15,000 nt of DNA from Micrococcaceae bacterium UBA6021 (GCA_002427975.1 DIZT01000134.1:8467-23466), one strand, 5' to 3'; numbered from the stretch's first letter, positions 1 through 7,829 are shown. The notes: generated by a model not told the origin, from the letters alone. Numbers and translations are program-made.

Positions 1-20
1 GGCCGGAGCGGAGGTGTTAG

Positions 21-1127
21 ATGTCCCGGAATCTGGTGGTGTGTCTGGACGGGACCGGTGCGCAGTTGCGCGCGCACGGGAGCACCAATGTCGTCCACTT
101 GTACGAGCTCCTGGATCATTCGGATCCCGCCAAGCAGATCGCTTACTACGACCCTGGGGTGGGCACGTTCTCGTCGGCCGGCGCGTGGACTCCGCTCGCG
201 AGAGCGATTTCGCGACTAGGCGGCCTCGCATTCGGGTGGGGCCTGCGGCAGAACTTAGGGGAGGCCTACACGTGGCTGATGCAGAACTGGGCGCCCGGTG
301 ATCAGGTCTTCATTTTCGGGTTCAGCCGCGGCGCCTACACGGCTCGTGCCCTCGTGGGGATTCTTCGCGCCATCGGTGTGTTGAGACCAGGGTCTGAGAA
401 CCTCGTTCCGTATGTGGTCGCGGCCTATGCCCGCCGGGCCGGCGAGACGACGATCGACTGGGACGAAGTCCACCTCACCTCAGAAGTGTTCGCGCAGCAC
501 GTCGACGGCAAATCAACGATACCGGTGAAGTATTTGGGCTTGTGGGACACCGTCAAGGCCGCCGGGTTCCTCCGATGGGAGGTCACTTGGCCGTTCACCC
601 GGGAACTCCCCAACGCCGCGCGCATCCGCCACGCTGTGTCGATCAATGAGCAACGGGCGCCCTTCAAGGAGTACCTGGTCGACGCCCGCACGGACGGTAC
701 GCTGGAGGAGGTTTGGTTCGCCGGGGTGCACAGTGATGTCGGAGGAACCTTTGTCGACGCTCCACCCCCCGGCCAGATAACCCGCCCGGGGAAGAATACT
801 CATGCCCCTCGGCTGTCGAGAATCACCTTGAAATGGATCATCGAGGGGGCTATTGCGGAGGGGTTGCTGGTTCGATCCCGTGCCGCGATAGCCGCCTGCA
901 CGGTCACGCCTGCTGACGCGACTTCGAAGCTGCACCGCCGCGGCCGGGCATGGGCTCTCCTGGGAACGCGCGACAGGAAGATCCCCGCCGGTGCCTCTGT
1001 CCACGCAAGCGTGAACACCCGGGCTTTGACCGATCCAACGTTCAAGGCGCCGACCAATGTCCTCTGGGCCGATCCGGACTGGGTCGGGCCACCACGGCTA
1101 CCTGCGCCGGCTGGAACTGACCAATGA
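21..1127 (+). CDS. DUF2235 alpha/beta hydrolase (T6SS Tle1-like phospholipase fold)
   Basis: This 368-residue protein matches the DUF2235 family, predicted serine hydrolases related to the Tle1 lipase effectors. Visible family marks are the N-terminal RNLVVCLDGTG strand-loop (residues 3-13), YYDPGVGT (42-49), the nucleophile elbow GFSRGAYTARAL (Ser102), YLGLWDTV (Asp176), RHAVSINEQRAPF (203-215) and VWFAGVHSDVGG (His237). Ser102-Asp176-His237 form a plausible catalytic triad. There is no signal peptide or membrane segment, so it is probably cytoplasmic. The start is supported by GGAGG at 10-14 with a 6-base spacer. Its stop overlaps the next gene's start (ATGA), indicating translational coupling. 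The substrate is unknown; lipid ester hydrolysis is inferred from the family only. The operon could extend to the left of the window. Confidence 0.88.
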   Translation: MSRNLVVCLDGTGAQLRAHGSTNVVHLYELLDHSDPAKQIAYYDPGVGTFSSAGAWTPLARAISRLGGLAFGWGLRQNLGEAYTWLMQNWAPGDQVFIFGFSRGAYTARALVGILRAIGVLRPGSENLVPYVVAAYARRAGETTIDWDEVHLTSEVFAQHVDGKSTIPVKYLGLWDTVKAAGFLRWEVTWPFTRELPNAARIRHAVSINEQRAPFKEYLVDARTDGTLEEVWFAGVHSDVGGTFVDAPPPGQITRPGKNTHAPRLSRITLKWIIEGAIAEGLLVRSRAAIAACTVTPADATSKLHRRGRAWALLGTRDRKIPAGASVHASVNTRALTDPTFKAPTNVLWADPDWVGPPRLPAPAGTDQ

Positions 1128-3067
1128 CTGCCACGAAAAGAGACCGGCCCGAGCCTGTGCTGCCGGCCCGGCGGCTGCTTCGTGCGCATGCGTTCGATCC
1201 GATGTCGACCCGCCTGTCGGGCAGGTTCCTCACCATCGACATCGCATTCGAGACAGACCTCAGGCCCGGGCCGTCCGGCCGGCTCTTAAAGGTCGTCGAT
1301 TATGATGTGGCTCGAGACCTCTGGTATCTGCCAGTTGACCTCAACGACGCCGCCATCCTCGCTCAACGGGGTATGCGGCCCGTGGAAAGTGACCCCAGAA
1401 CCCACCAGCAAGTTGTCTATGCCGTGGCCATGAGCGTGATCGAACGCTTTGAACGGTTCGGCGGCTTCCGCTTCCGCTGGCGAGGCGACGATAAACTCCG
1501 CATCGTCCCGCACGCGTTCGAGGGACGAAACGCTTACTTCGACAAAGATCGGCGGGCCGTCCTTTTCGGCTACTTCCGTGCCGACTCGAGGGACCCTGGT
1601 CCCAACCTGCCGGGGCAGATGATGTTTACCTGCCTGTCCGTTGACGTGATTGCACATGAAGTCACTCACGCAATCGTGCACCGTATGCGCCCGTACTTTT
1701 CCGAACCTACTCACCCTGACGTGCTCGCATGGCATGAAGCAATCGCGGACCTCGTCGCGCTGTTTAACCACTTCAGCTTCCCCGAAGTCGTCTCCGATGC
1801 CGTAGCGACATCGCAAGGGACACTCGAGGAGGGGTCGGCACTCCTGGATCTCGCAATCGAGTTCGGCCAGTCCACCGGTCGTGGCGCAGCGCTGAGGTCC
1901 GCGATCGGATCCCCCCGCACCCCGGGCGCGTTCCTGAAAGCGGTTGAACCACACGACCGCGGTTCATGCTTCGTCGCCGCCGTCTTCGACGCGTTCATTG
2001 ACAGCTACAAATCGCAGATCGCAGATCTCCGACGTATCGCCAGCGCCGGCACCGGCGTCCTCCCGCCAGGGGCCCTCCCAACGGACCTGGTCAAACGCGT
2101 CACCGCTGCGGCGGCGACGAATGCCGACCGGTTCCTGGAAATGGTGGTCCGGGCGTTCGAGTACCTCCCCGTCGTCGACGTGAACTTCGGTGATGTCGTC
2201 CGGGCGATCGTCACCGCCGACCACGGACTCTACCCCGATGATGCCGGACAACTCCGGGCCATTCTTGTCGAGGCATTCCGTCGACGCGGTATCTATCCAC
2301 CAGGAGTGACCTCCCTCGCCGACGAGGCACTACTCTGGCCTAAACCGCCACACGCCCTGAGCTTGAGCGGTGGAACAGATGGCATCGATTTAGCATCGCT
2401 GTTCCTGGCGGCAACCCTCGAACTCGACCCCGGCAGCACGGTTCCCTTCGCCGGCGACCCGGCTACCATCCCTCCCTCGCGGGACGCAACGCCTGCACTG
2501 GCGGTCCCTGGACGGACCGCGCGTGCTCACTTGAACTCGCACCCCAATGGCAGACGTCTTCGGGAACTCATTCATGGCTGGGGCGAGGAGCATGCCTACG
2601 AACTTGGCTTGGACAAAGCCGCAGGGATGATTGAGGTGGTCAGCTCCCAAGCTGCCTACCTCCGGGGCTCCGACGGGCAACCCCGGCCGATCGTCGTCAT
2701 CCAGTTCGCCCAACGTCGGGACGACCTGGAAGATCAGCGGACCGACGAGACAGGGGCGCAGATCCCACGGAGCCAGCGGGCAGCGATTCGCGCTGGCACA
2801 ACCGTCATTGCCCGCGTGGATGGCCGGGTCGAATTCCTCGTCACCAAACCGTTGCCGCTTTCGGACCGCACTAAACTCGAGGACCTGTCCGGGGACCTCA
2901 AAGAGTGCGCCCTCGAGTTCGACAAGGCCGGCACCGAACGGTTGCGCTCGATCCGCGACTGGATGGGCGACGTCGAAGACATGGACGCCCTCTCGGCATG
3001 GACCGTTGAACCCGCAACACTCCGACTCTCCTTCGCGCGCCTGCACGCCAGCCAGGACGGACCCTGA
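1124..3067 (+). CDS. Thermolysin-like (gluzincin) zinc metallopeptidase with novel C-terminal region
   Basis: This 647-residue protein has a peptidase core near residues 90-290. DVIAHEVTHAIVH carries the HExxH motif (His178, Glu179, His182), and AWHEAIADLVALF supplies the third zinc ligand Glu205 plus Asp209. This parallels the M4 pattern of HELTH followed by NEAISD. EPHDRGS places His277 where M4 enzymes have their transition-state histidine. There is no signal peptide or pro-peptide, unlike secreted thermolysins, so an intracellular substrate is likely. Residues about 300-400 look helical. Residues about 460-640 form a separate domain I do not recognise. Its ATG overlaps the upstream stop by ATGA and lacks a good ribosome binding site, consistent with coupling to the DUF2235 gene. 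It ends 2 bases before the MBL gene. The peptidase assignment is firm at the motif level; the target is unknown. Confidence 0.82.
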   Translation: MTATKRDRPEPVLPARRLLRAHAFDPMSTRLSGRFLTIDIAFETDLRPGPSGRLLKVVDYDVARDLWYLPVDLNDAAILAQRGMRPVESDPRTHQQVVYAVAMSVIERFERFGGFRFRWRGDDKLRIVPHAFEGRNAYFDKDRRAVLFGYFRADSRDPGPNLPGQMMFTCLSVDVIAHEVTHAIVHRMRPYFSEPTHPDVLAWHEAIADLVALFNHFSFPEVVSDAVATSQGTLEEGSALLDLAIEFGQSTGRGAALRSAIGSPRTPGAFLKAVEPHDRGSCFVAAVFDAFIDSYKSQIADLRRIASAGTGVLPPGALPTDLVKRVTAAAATNADRFLEMVVRAFEYLPVVDVNFGDVVRAIVTADHGLYPDDAGQLRAILVEAFRRRGIYPPGVTSLADEALLWPKPPHALSLSGGTDGIDLASLFLAATLELDPGSTVPFAGDPATIPPSRDATPALAVPGRTARAHLNSHPNGRRLRELIHGWGEEHAYELGLDKAAGMIEVVSSQAAYLRGSDGQPRPIVVIQFAQRRDDLEDQRTDETGAQIPRSQRAAIRAGTTVIARVDGRVEFLVTKPLPLSDRTKLEDLSGDLKECALEFDKAGTERLRSIRDWMGDVEDMDALSAWTVEPATLRLSFARLHASQDGP

Positions 3068-3069
3068 CC

Positions 3070-4362
3070 ATGCCCGCATCCTCCGTCACGATCCGCATGT
3101 ATGACGTCGGCTTCGGGGACGCTTTCCTGATCACCGTTAAACAGGACGATCAGGCCTGGCGGATGCTGGTGGACTGCGGCGTCCATAGCCTGGGCAAGGC
3201 CCGGCCCCTCCTCGACGTCGTCAATGCGATCATCTCCGACCTCACGGAGGCGGCCGAACCAGGAACACCACCGACCCTCGACGTCGTCGTGGCAACTCAC
3301 CACCACGCCGACCACATCACCGGATTCGCCTTCGACGACTGGGAAGAGGTCCACGTCCGCGAAGTCTGGGTCTCGTTCGTCGAAGACGATTCCGACGAGG
3401 ACGCCAAGACGCTGAAGAACGGGCTCGCCCGAGCAGCAACAAACTTGAACACCCTGATCGGGCGTGCGCCCGCTGCGCTGAACGATGAAGCACGAGCCCT
3501 GGCTCTCGGGATTGCCGGCACTCTGGCCTTGAACTCTCTCGGCAACGAGGACGCCATGGACCGTCTGCTGGGACGCAACGGCAAACACTTCCTCAATGTC
3601 CCGACGATCCGCTACCTCCCGGACAGGGGCGGCGAACTGAACATCATCCGAACGTCACTACCGAACGCCACTGTGCATGTCCTCGGACCCTCACGTGACC
3701 CTGATCAGCTCAAACTAATGAACCCTCCCGCGTCCGCCCGATGGCTCGCTATGCAACAGGCTTTGGACGCCGAATCCGAAAGCGACTTCGCCGTCGGTCA
3801 GGCGCCGGCGAAGCCCCTCTTCGACGAGATCTACAGTGTCACTCCCGACGAAATCGCGGGTAACATCGGAATCGAACTCGTCAGCACCCTAGCAACCCTG
3901 AACCTCCCGGCACTGCTCGACGACGCGAGCGAACTTCTGGCAGCGGCATCCATCCTTGAGCGCTCCGTGAACAACACCAGCATCTACTTCGTTCTCGACG
4001 TCGATGGCACCAGGCTCGTCTTCGTCGGTGACTCACAACAAGGCGCCTGGGACCACGTCCTTCAAGACCCCGCAGCCCGCGCCCTTGTATCAGCCCCCGC
4101 CTTCTACAAGATCGGCCACCACGGCTCCCACAACGCCACACCACGCGAATACGCCACCAACGCCATCGGCAACCAAGGCACCTACGCAATGCTCCCGTAC
4201 GGAAAAGTCCAGCAGTGGGGAGACATCCCGAACGAGAATCTGCTGACCGCCTTAACCACCATGAACGCCCACATCGTCAGGGCCGATGCCCCAGTCGCCG
4301 ACACCCGCGTTCACATCGGACCCGGAAACCTTTGGAGCGAGATAACTTTCCCGGCACCGTAA
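3070..4362 (+). CDS. ComEC-like MBL-fold metallo-hydrolase (soluble)
   Basis: This 430-residue protein has the metallo-beta-lactamase fold of the ComEC/Rec2 C-terminal type. The first strand carries DVGFGDAF (12-19), equivalent to the ComEC DVGQGDA. The metal motif THHHADH (76-82) gives His77, His79, Asp81 and His82. FVGDSQ (Asp321) is the bridging aspartate region, and KIGHHGSH (347-354) matches the ComEC HHGS motif. The transmembrane channel of true ComEC is absent, so it is a free-standing soluble enzyme. Residues about 100-300 are an unusually long stretch between the motifs. It begins 2 bases after the peptidase gene, so it belongs to the same operon. Family members include nucleases and phosphodiesterases; the substrate cannot be read from the sequence. 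Confidence 0.85.
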   Translation: MPASSVTIRMYDVGFGDAFLITVKQDDQAWRMLVDCGVHSLGKARPLLDVVNAIISDLTEAAEPGTPPTLDVVVATHHHADHITGFAFDDWEEVHVREVWVSFVEDDSDEDAKTLKNGLARAATNLNTLIGRAPAALNDEARALALGIAGTLALNSLGNEDAMDRLLGRNGKHFLNVPTIRYLPDRGGELNIIRTSLPNATVHVLGPSRDPDQLKLMNPPASARWLAMQQALDAESESDFAVGQAPAKPLFDEIYSVTPDEIAGNIGIELVSTLATLNLPALLDDASELLAAASILERSVNNTSIYFVLDVDGTRLVFVGDSQQGAWDHVLQDPAARALVSAPAFYKIGHHGSHNATPREYATNAIGNQGTYAMLPYGKVQQWGDIPNENLLTALTTMNAHIVRADAPVADTRVHIGPGNLWSEITFPAP

Positions 4363-4533
4363 ACAGACCGCACAACGGCCTCGTCGAACCGCGAGGGGCC
4401 GCTCCGGCGGCACTCGACACTGATGAGCTCGTCCTTACAGTGACGGCGACGCGGGGCTGGTCGGTGGTCACTATCCGTCGCACGAGCGATCACTTCGCGC
4501 CCCTGCGGCCGGCCGATGGCGGCCAGGACCAAA

Positions 4534-4552
4534 GGGGGCCGCCCCCGGTTTT
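4534..4552 (+). terminator. Candidate terminator after the three-gene operon
   Basis: GGGGG (4534-4538), a 3-base CCG loop and CCCCC (4542-4546) form a short stem, followed by GG and TTTT (4549-4552). It lies 172 bases downstream of the MBL stop. The stem is short and two bases separate it from the T run, so this is a modest candidate. Confidence 0.35.
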
Positions 4553-4942
4553 ATTGACTCCTTGACCCAGCGAGCCAGGGCTCGTGGACGGATTTTGACC
4601 ATGACAACGACATGCGGGGTGGAGTTCCGCAATGTGAGTTGTGGTTGCTCGTCGCGGTGGCGGGCTCCGCTGCGCCGTTGGCGGTGCGTGCTCACTTTGT
4701 GGAAGGCCGAACCGTTGGCATGCAGGTTGCTGTTCTTTTCCCTATGAGATGTTCGAAATGGAGGTACCCCCCCGCCATGATGGTCGTCGATTTACAGCAT
4801 GAGGGCAGCCCCCAGGTGCTGTGCTTATTCCGGGCCGGTCCTGTTCCGGAGGGCGACTGTTTCTGCCGGACCGAAATCGCGCGCAAGACACAACTATCCC
4901 GCCCGGAAGGCCATCTAAGCGGGCCGAATCGGGCAAGAAGAG

Positions 4943-4967
4943 AGGGTGTGCACAATGTGCACACCCT
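4943..4967. repeat. Perfect 11-bp inverted repeat with 3-base loop
   Basis: AGGGTGTGCAC (4943-4953), loop AAT, then GTGCACACCCT (4957-4967) is exactly complementary. No T run follows, so it is not a standard terminator. The decamer GTGTGCACAA within it (4946-4955) recurs at 5114-5123, on the other side of the tRNA fragment. It may be a protein binding site, for example for a recombinase or regulator, but this is inference. Confidence 0.6.
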
Positions 4968-5055
4968 GGGCTTCGGACTGGGTCGTACTGGTGCCGAACT
5001 GGGCCGGATTGCCGATGTTTCCGGGAATTCCCAGCGTTTGCAAGGGCTGGAACCC

Positions 5056-5077
5056 GGTTCGAGTCCCACCTCGGGCA
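5056..5077 (+). other. tRNA 3' end fragment (probable tRNA-Leu), attachment site of an integrated element
   Basis: The sequence gives the T-loop TTCGAGT (5058-5064), the 3' half of the T-stem CCCAC (5065-5069), the 3' acceptor strand CTCGGGC (5070-5076) and discriminator A5077. The matching 5' T-stem GTGGG is broken: only the two G bases at 5056-5057 fit, and the bases before them do not pair. No GCCCGAG acceptor 5' strand lies nearby, so this is not a functional tRNA. The 3' end resembles actinobacterial tRNA-Leu genes beginning GCCCGAG; that identity is from memory. tRNA 3' ends are standard targets of tyrosine integrases, which leave such a fragment at one junction and an intact tRNA at the other. 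The latter would lie left of the window. Confidence 0.7.
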
Positions 5078-5138
5078 CGTGTTTTCCCTGTTCAGGGGCT
5101 TGTGAGCCTCTGAGTGTGCACAAACTGTTCACTTATGG

Positions 5139-5159
5139 GCCCCTGCGGGGGCTTTTTTT
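5139..5159 (+). terminator. Rho-independent terminator of the original tRNA locus
   Basis: GCCCC (5139-5143), loop TGCG, GGGGC (5148-5152), then seven T (5153-5159) make a classic intrinsic terminator 61 bases after the tRNA fragment. It probably terminated the tRNA before integration. A terminator in this place supports the chromosome being on the right side of the junction. Confidence 0.85.
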
Positions 5160-5388
5160 GTTGGCGGCTGGCTGCCTCCTTTCGTGTGTGGGTAGCGGTC
5201 GCTCGTTATCTGTTCATGGCGGATAGGGCCGCTCACTGCATGACCTGGCGCTGGCTGGAAATTTTTTGGATCTCCGCAAGCGCTCAACAGCTGAGCTGTA
5301 ATTGCATGAAGGTGCCTAGCCGGATTGCGGAGCCAAGAGCGGGGAGCAGGTGCTGCAGGCGTAAGACGTGCCGCTAGTGATCTTGGCG
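5160..5388. other. Intergenic spacer downstream of benE
   Basis: About 230 bases lie between the tRNA terminator and the benE stop codon (benE reads leftward toward it). I see no gene and no clear benE terminator. One short inverted repeat is present: ACAGCT (5287-5292), G, AGCTGT (5294-5299). Confidence 0.4.
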
Positions 5389-6672
5389 TTAGAACTTGGC
5401 GTGGTCTGCGCGTTCAAGCAGTCGGGATACCGTGTAGCCGATGACGAGGCCCCAGAACGCCGGATGGATGTTGAAGAGGCTCCAACCCGAGATGGTCACG
5501 ACGAATGTCACCAGGGACCCCAAGGTGAAGGCTGTGGCGAAGGCGGTCACAAAGGCTTGCTGGAGAGCCCGCAGCATCGCTATGCCGCCCAGGGCCAGGA
5601 TGAATTCCTTGGGCGTGGCGAGCATGAGGCGGGTGAGGGTGGGGGCCAGGAGGGCACAGACCATGGCCAGGATGCCGTACACCACGGCAGCAGTATACTG
5701 CCTCTGCCTGCTTCCCGAGGACGTCATCAGGGCGTTCGTGGGCCCGGTCACGCATGCTGAAACGGCGCCGCATCCGGCATTGAGCAAGGAAAACGCCCCC
5801 GAAACGATGGCGAAGACGTTTATCGGCGGATTGTGGCCGGCGGCACGGAGGACGGCGACGCCCTGGCCATTCTGAACGAACAGCACGGTGAGGGCCAGAG
5901 GAACAACCAGCTCGAGCTGGGCAGCCCAGGTGAACTCAGGAAGGGTGAAAACCGGGGTGGCCAGAATCGGTCCGCCTTCCCGGAGGGCAAATTGGCCACT
6001 TGCTGCCAAAGCAAGGCAACCAACCACAAGGGTGCCGAGCACCGGAGGAAGGAACCTGCCCAGGGCGGGCATGGCTGTGAGGACCAGGAACACGGCCACC
6101 ATCGGGGCAGCCACCACAGGGTTCGCCTGCGTTGAGGCGACTATGTCTGTGCCGAATTTCAAAAACACAGCAGCCACCATGGCCATGACAATGGGCATCG
6201 GGACCGCCGCCATGATCCGGCGCACCATTCCGGTGGCACCCAGGGCGAGGATGAGAATAGCGGACGTGAAGAACGCGCCGACCACCTCCGGAAAGGACAG
6301 GTGCTGCAGCGACGGGCCGAGGAGCACCGTGCCGGGAATGGACCAAGCGAAGCCCAGGGGTTGGCGATAGAGGAGCGACATGAAGACGGTCGCTGCCCCG
6401 CCTGAAAATAGGATGGCAAACACCCAGGACGCGAGCTGGCCGTGAGTAAGTCCGCCCGCCGTTCCAACGGCCAGCGTGACTGCTATCGGCCCTGAGCCGG
6501 CGAAGATGAGGCCGATCACCCCGTTCGATACATAGGGCACGCCCAGGTCACGGAGGAATTGGCGCACCCCGGCGGGGCGAACCCCCGGGCGTTCCAGCAG
6601 CGGTTGAGACTCCGGAGCCGCAGCGGCTTCCGCGTGGGGCATGGCGGGCGGGATCTGGCGGGATCGCGGCAT
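5389..6672 (-). CDS. benE: Benzoate transporter, BenE family
   Basis: This 427-residue integral membrane protein belongs to the BenE benzoate/H+ symporter family, which imports benzoate. After a hydrophilic N-terminal tail of about 45 residues there are roughly a dozen hydrophobic segments. Family-like stretches are GSGPIAVTLAVG (60-71), FAWSIPGT (108-115) and GHNPPINVF (279-287), followed by a conserved GCGAVSACVTGPTNALMTSSG-type segment (about 300-320). An upstream ATG would give 473 residues, but its extra 46 residues are arginine- and proline-rich and overlap the catA terminator. The start at 6672 has AGGAG six bases upstream and is preferred. It lies behind catA on the same strand, separated by a strong terminator, so it needs readthrough or its own promoter. 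Its position next to the ben operon fits benzoate uptake. Confidence 0.88.
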   Translation of the reverse strand: MPRSRQIPPAMPHAEAAAAPESQPLLERPGVRPAGVRQFLRDLGVPYVSNGVIGLIFAGSGPIAVTLAVGTAGGLTHGQLASWVFAILFSGGAATVFMSLLYRQPLGFAWSIPGTVLLGPSLQHLSFPEVVGAFFTSAILILALGATGMVRRIMAAVPMPIVMAMVAAVFLKFGTDIVASTQANPVVAAPMVAVFLVLTAMPALGRFLPPVLGTLVVGCLALAASGQFALREGGPILATPVFTLPEFTWAAQLELVVPLALTVLFVQNGQGVAVLRAAGHNPPINVFAIVSGAFSLLNAGCGAVSACVTGPTNALMTSSGSRQRQYTAAVVYGILAMVCALLAPTLTRLMLATPKEFILALGGIAMLRALQQAFVTAFATAFTLGSLVTFVVTISGWSLFNIHPAFWGLVIGYTVSRLLERADHAKF

Positions 6673-6693
6673 TCTGGCTCCTGGGAACGGCGG

Positions 6694-6730
6694 AAAAAAC
6701 CAGCGCCCCGGAGTTGGCACTCCGGGGCGC
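6694..6730 (-). terminator. Rho-independent terminator after catA
   Basis: GCGCCCCGGAGT (6703-6714), loop TGGC, and ACTCCGGGGCGC (6719-6730) form a perfect 12-bp stem. On the minus strand it is followed closely by six T (plus-strand A run 6694-6699). It lies 48 bases after the catA stop and 22 bases before the benE start, so it should end most catA transcripts before benE. Confidence 0.88.
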
Positions 6731-6778
6731 CGTCCGTGCAAGAGCCGAGGCGCCGGCACCGATTGCGGGCGGTGGTTT

Positions 6779-7663
6779 TTACTTGTGCTGGCCTTCCTTG
6801 GCGAGGACATAGTTATAGACCACTTCTTCGCCGGCCTGGCCGTCCGTGCGCGGCCGCGGGTCCAGCATCAGCTCGGGCTTGACCGCCGAGGCAATGTCAT
6901 CGGCGTTGTGAGGATCGCCGGGGAAGTACAGCTGCTGGGTTACAGGCTGGAAGCCGGGCGCGGAGACCTTGATGTGTATGTGCGCCGGGCGCCAGGCGTG
7001 CCACCCGGCCGCGTTGATCAGCTGCCCGCAAGCCCCGTCCGTGGGAATCTGGTACGGCGCCGGGCGCATGGTGTTGATTTCGAAGCGGCCGTCGTCGTTC
7101 GCCTTGACCGTGGCGCGGAAGAGCCATTCGGGGAGGCCCGGGGCGTACTGGGAGTAAAATCCGGCGCTGTCCGCATGCCAAATTTCCACCTGAGCACCCT
7201 GGATTGCATTGCCTTCGGTATCAGTGAAGCGGCCCGTGAAGTGCAGCGGGGTGCCCTCCTCGTCCTCGCGCATCTCCACAGTGCCAGGACTCTGGAGCAC
7301 AGGGGAGCCGGGCACGTAGTAGGGTCCCTCGATGGTACCCACGGTCCCTGGACGGTCCTGGGAGTTGACGTCCTCGACAGTGTGTTCCAGCCACACGTCC
7401 AGGAACAGCGGCCATTCCCCGTCTGTTCCCACCTTGATCAGCCAGGCCTTGAACGCGTTGTATTCCTCGTAGGTGACCTCGTGTTCGACGACGATGTCGT
7501 TGGCGGCCTTGATAAGTGCCCCTGCCAGCAGGCTCACCCTTTCCTTCGGCACATCCAGCTGAGCGAGCTTTCCTGAGGCGGTGAAGCGCTCGGTGGCCTT
7601 TGAACCTGCTTCGACGGCAGTGCCCTGGTCCTCTTTACGGGCGTCCGTTTGGGTCTCTGTCAT
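6779..7663 (-). CDS. catA: Catechol 1,2-dioxygenase (intradiol)
   Basis: This 294-residue protein is a typical-length intradiol dioxygenase. It cleaves catechol with O2 to cis,cis-muconate, the first step of the ortho (beta-ketoadipate) branch. The dioxygenase N-terminal helical domain is followed by GPYYVPGSP (113-121), then the family signature FTGRFTDTEGN through EIWHADSAGFY (142-170). Fe(III) ligands are Tyr170 (GFY), Tyr204 (PAPYQIP), His228 and His230 (RPAHIH). The frame opens further upstream, but the start at 7663 has GGAG six bases before it and gives the expected length. Two ATGs slightly upstream (7684, 7675) are less likely. It is divergent from benA across a shared control region, as in Corynebacterium glutamicum. 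The product of BenD is its substrate. Confidence 0.95.
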   Translation of the reverse strand: MTETQTDARKEDQGTAVEAGSKATERFTASGKLAQLDVPKERVSLLAGALIKAANDIVVEHEVTYEEYNAFKAWLIKVGTDGEWPLFLDVWLEHTVEDVNSQDRPGTVGTIEGPYYVPGSPVLQSPGTVEMREDEEGTPLHFTGRFTDTEGNAIQGAQVEIWHADSAGFYSQYAPGLPEWLFRATVKANDDGRFEINTMRPAPYQIPTDGACGQLINAAGWHAWRPAHIHIKVSAPGFQPVTQQLYFPGDPHNADDIASAVKPELMLDPRPRTDGQAGEEVVYNYVLAKEGQHK

Positions 7664-7829
7664 GGTCTTCTCCATACTCTTCATTGAACAGGGGAGGAAA
7701 GGTTCCTGCACCCGTTGCGAGCCTCCGTGCGCCAGGGTTTGAACCCGAGGTGACGTGGCTGCGCGTGATGTCTGTCTCATGGTAGGCCTCGCGATAAGGA
7801 CGCCACAAATATCGATTTAGCCGCTTTTC

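Larger units (their letters stand above)
4363..5055. other. Non-coding island edge, no convincing gene
   Basis: About 690 bases lie between the MBL gene and the tRNA fragment. Open frames exist on both strands, but none has a ribosome binding site with recognisable protein content, and the longest runs straight through the tRNA fragment and terminator. The stretch holds a terminator-like hairpin, a strong inverted repeat (both listed separately) and GGGAATTCCC, a 10-base palindrome at 5023-5032. CCGGG 5021-5025 with CCCGG 5053-5057, and CCAGC 5031-5035 with GCTGG 5046-5050, could fold into an imperfect hairpin abutting the tRNA fragment. This would fit an attachment region. No integrase is visible. 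Confidence 0.5.

Noticed and set aside
2734..3588. 284-codon reverse open frame across the peptidase/MBL boundary
   Set aside because: Spans two coupled forward genes with recognised motifs and shows no family features of its own.
4571..4584. CGAGCC-AG-GGCTCG palindrome considered as a terminator
   Set aside because: The loop is only two bases and no T run follows; short GC palindromes are expected by chance here.
5056..5078. Intact tRNA gene
   Set aside because: Only the 3' end is present; there is no paired acceptor 5' strand, D-arm or anticodon arm upstream.
4692..5132. 146-codon reverse open frame, considered as an integrase remnant
   Set aside because: No tyrosine recombinase motif is visible and it crosses the tRNA fragment on the opposite strand.
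4612..5226. 204-codon forward open frame in the gap
   Set aside because: It reads through the tRNA fragment and the intrinsic terminator, has no ribosome binding site or recognisable protein features, and its composition is not gene-like.
6641..7576. 311-codon forward open frame opposite catA
   Set aside because: Antisense shadow of catA, whose iron ligands and ribosome binding site are clear on the minus strand.
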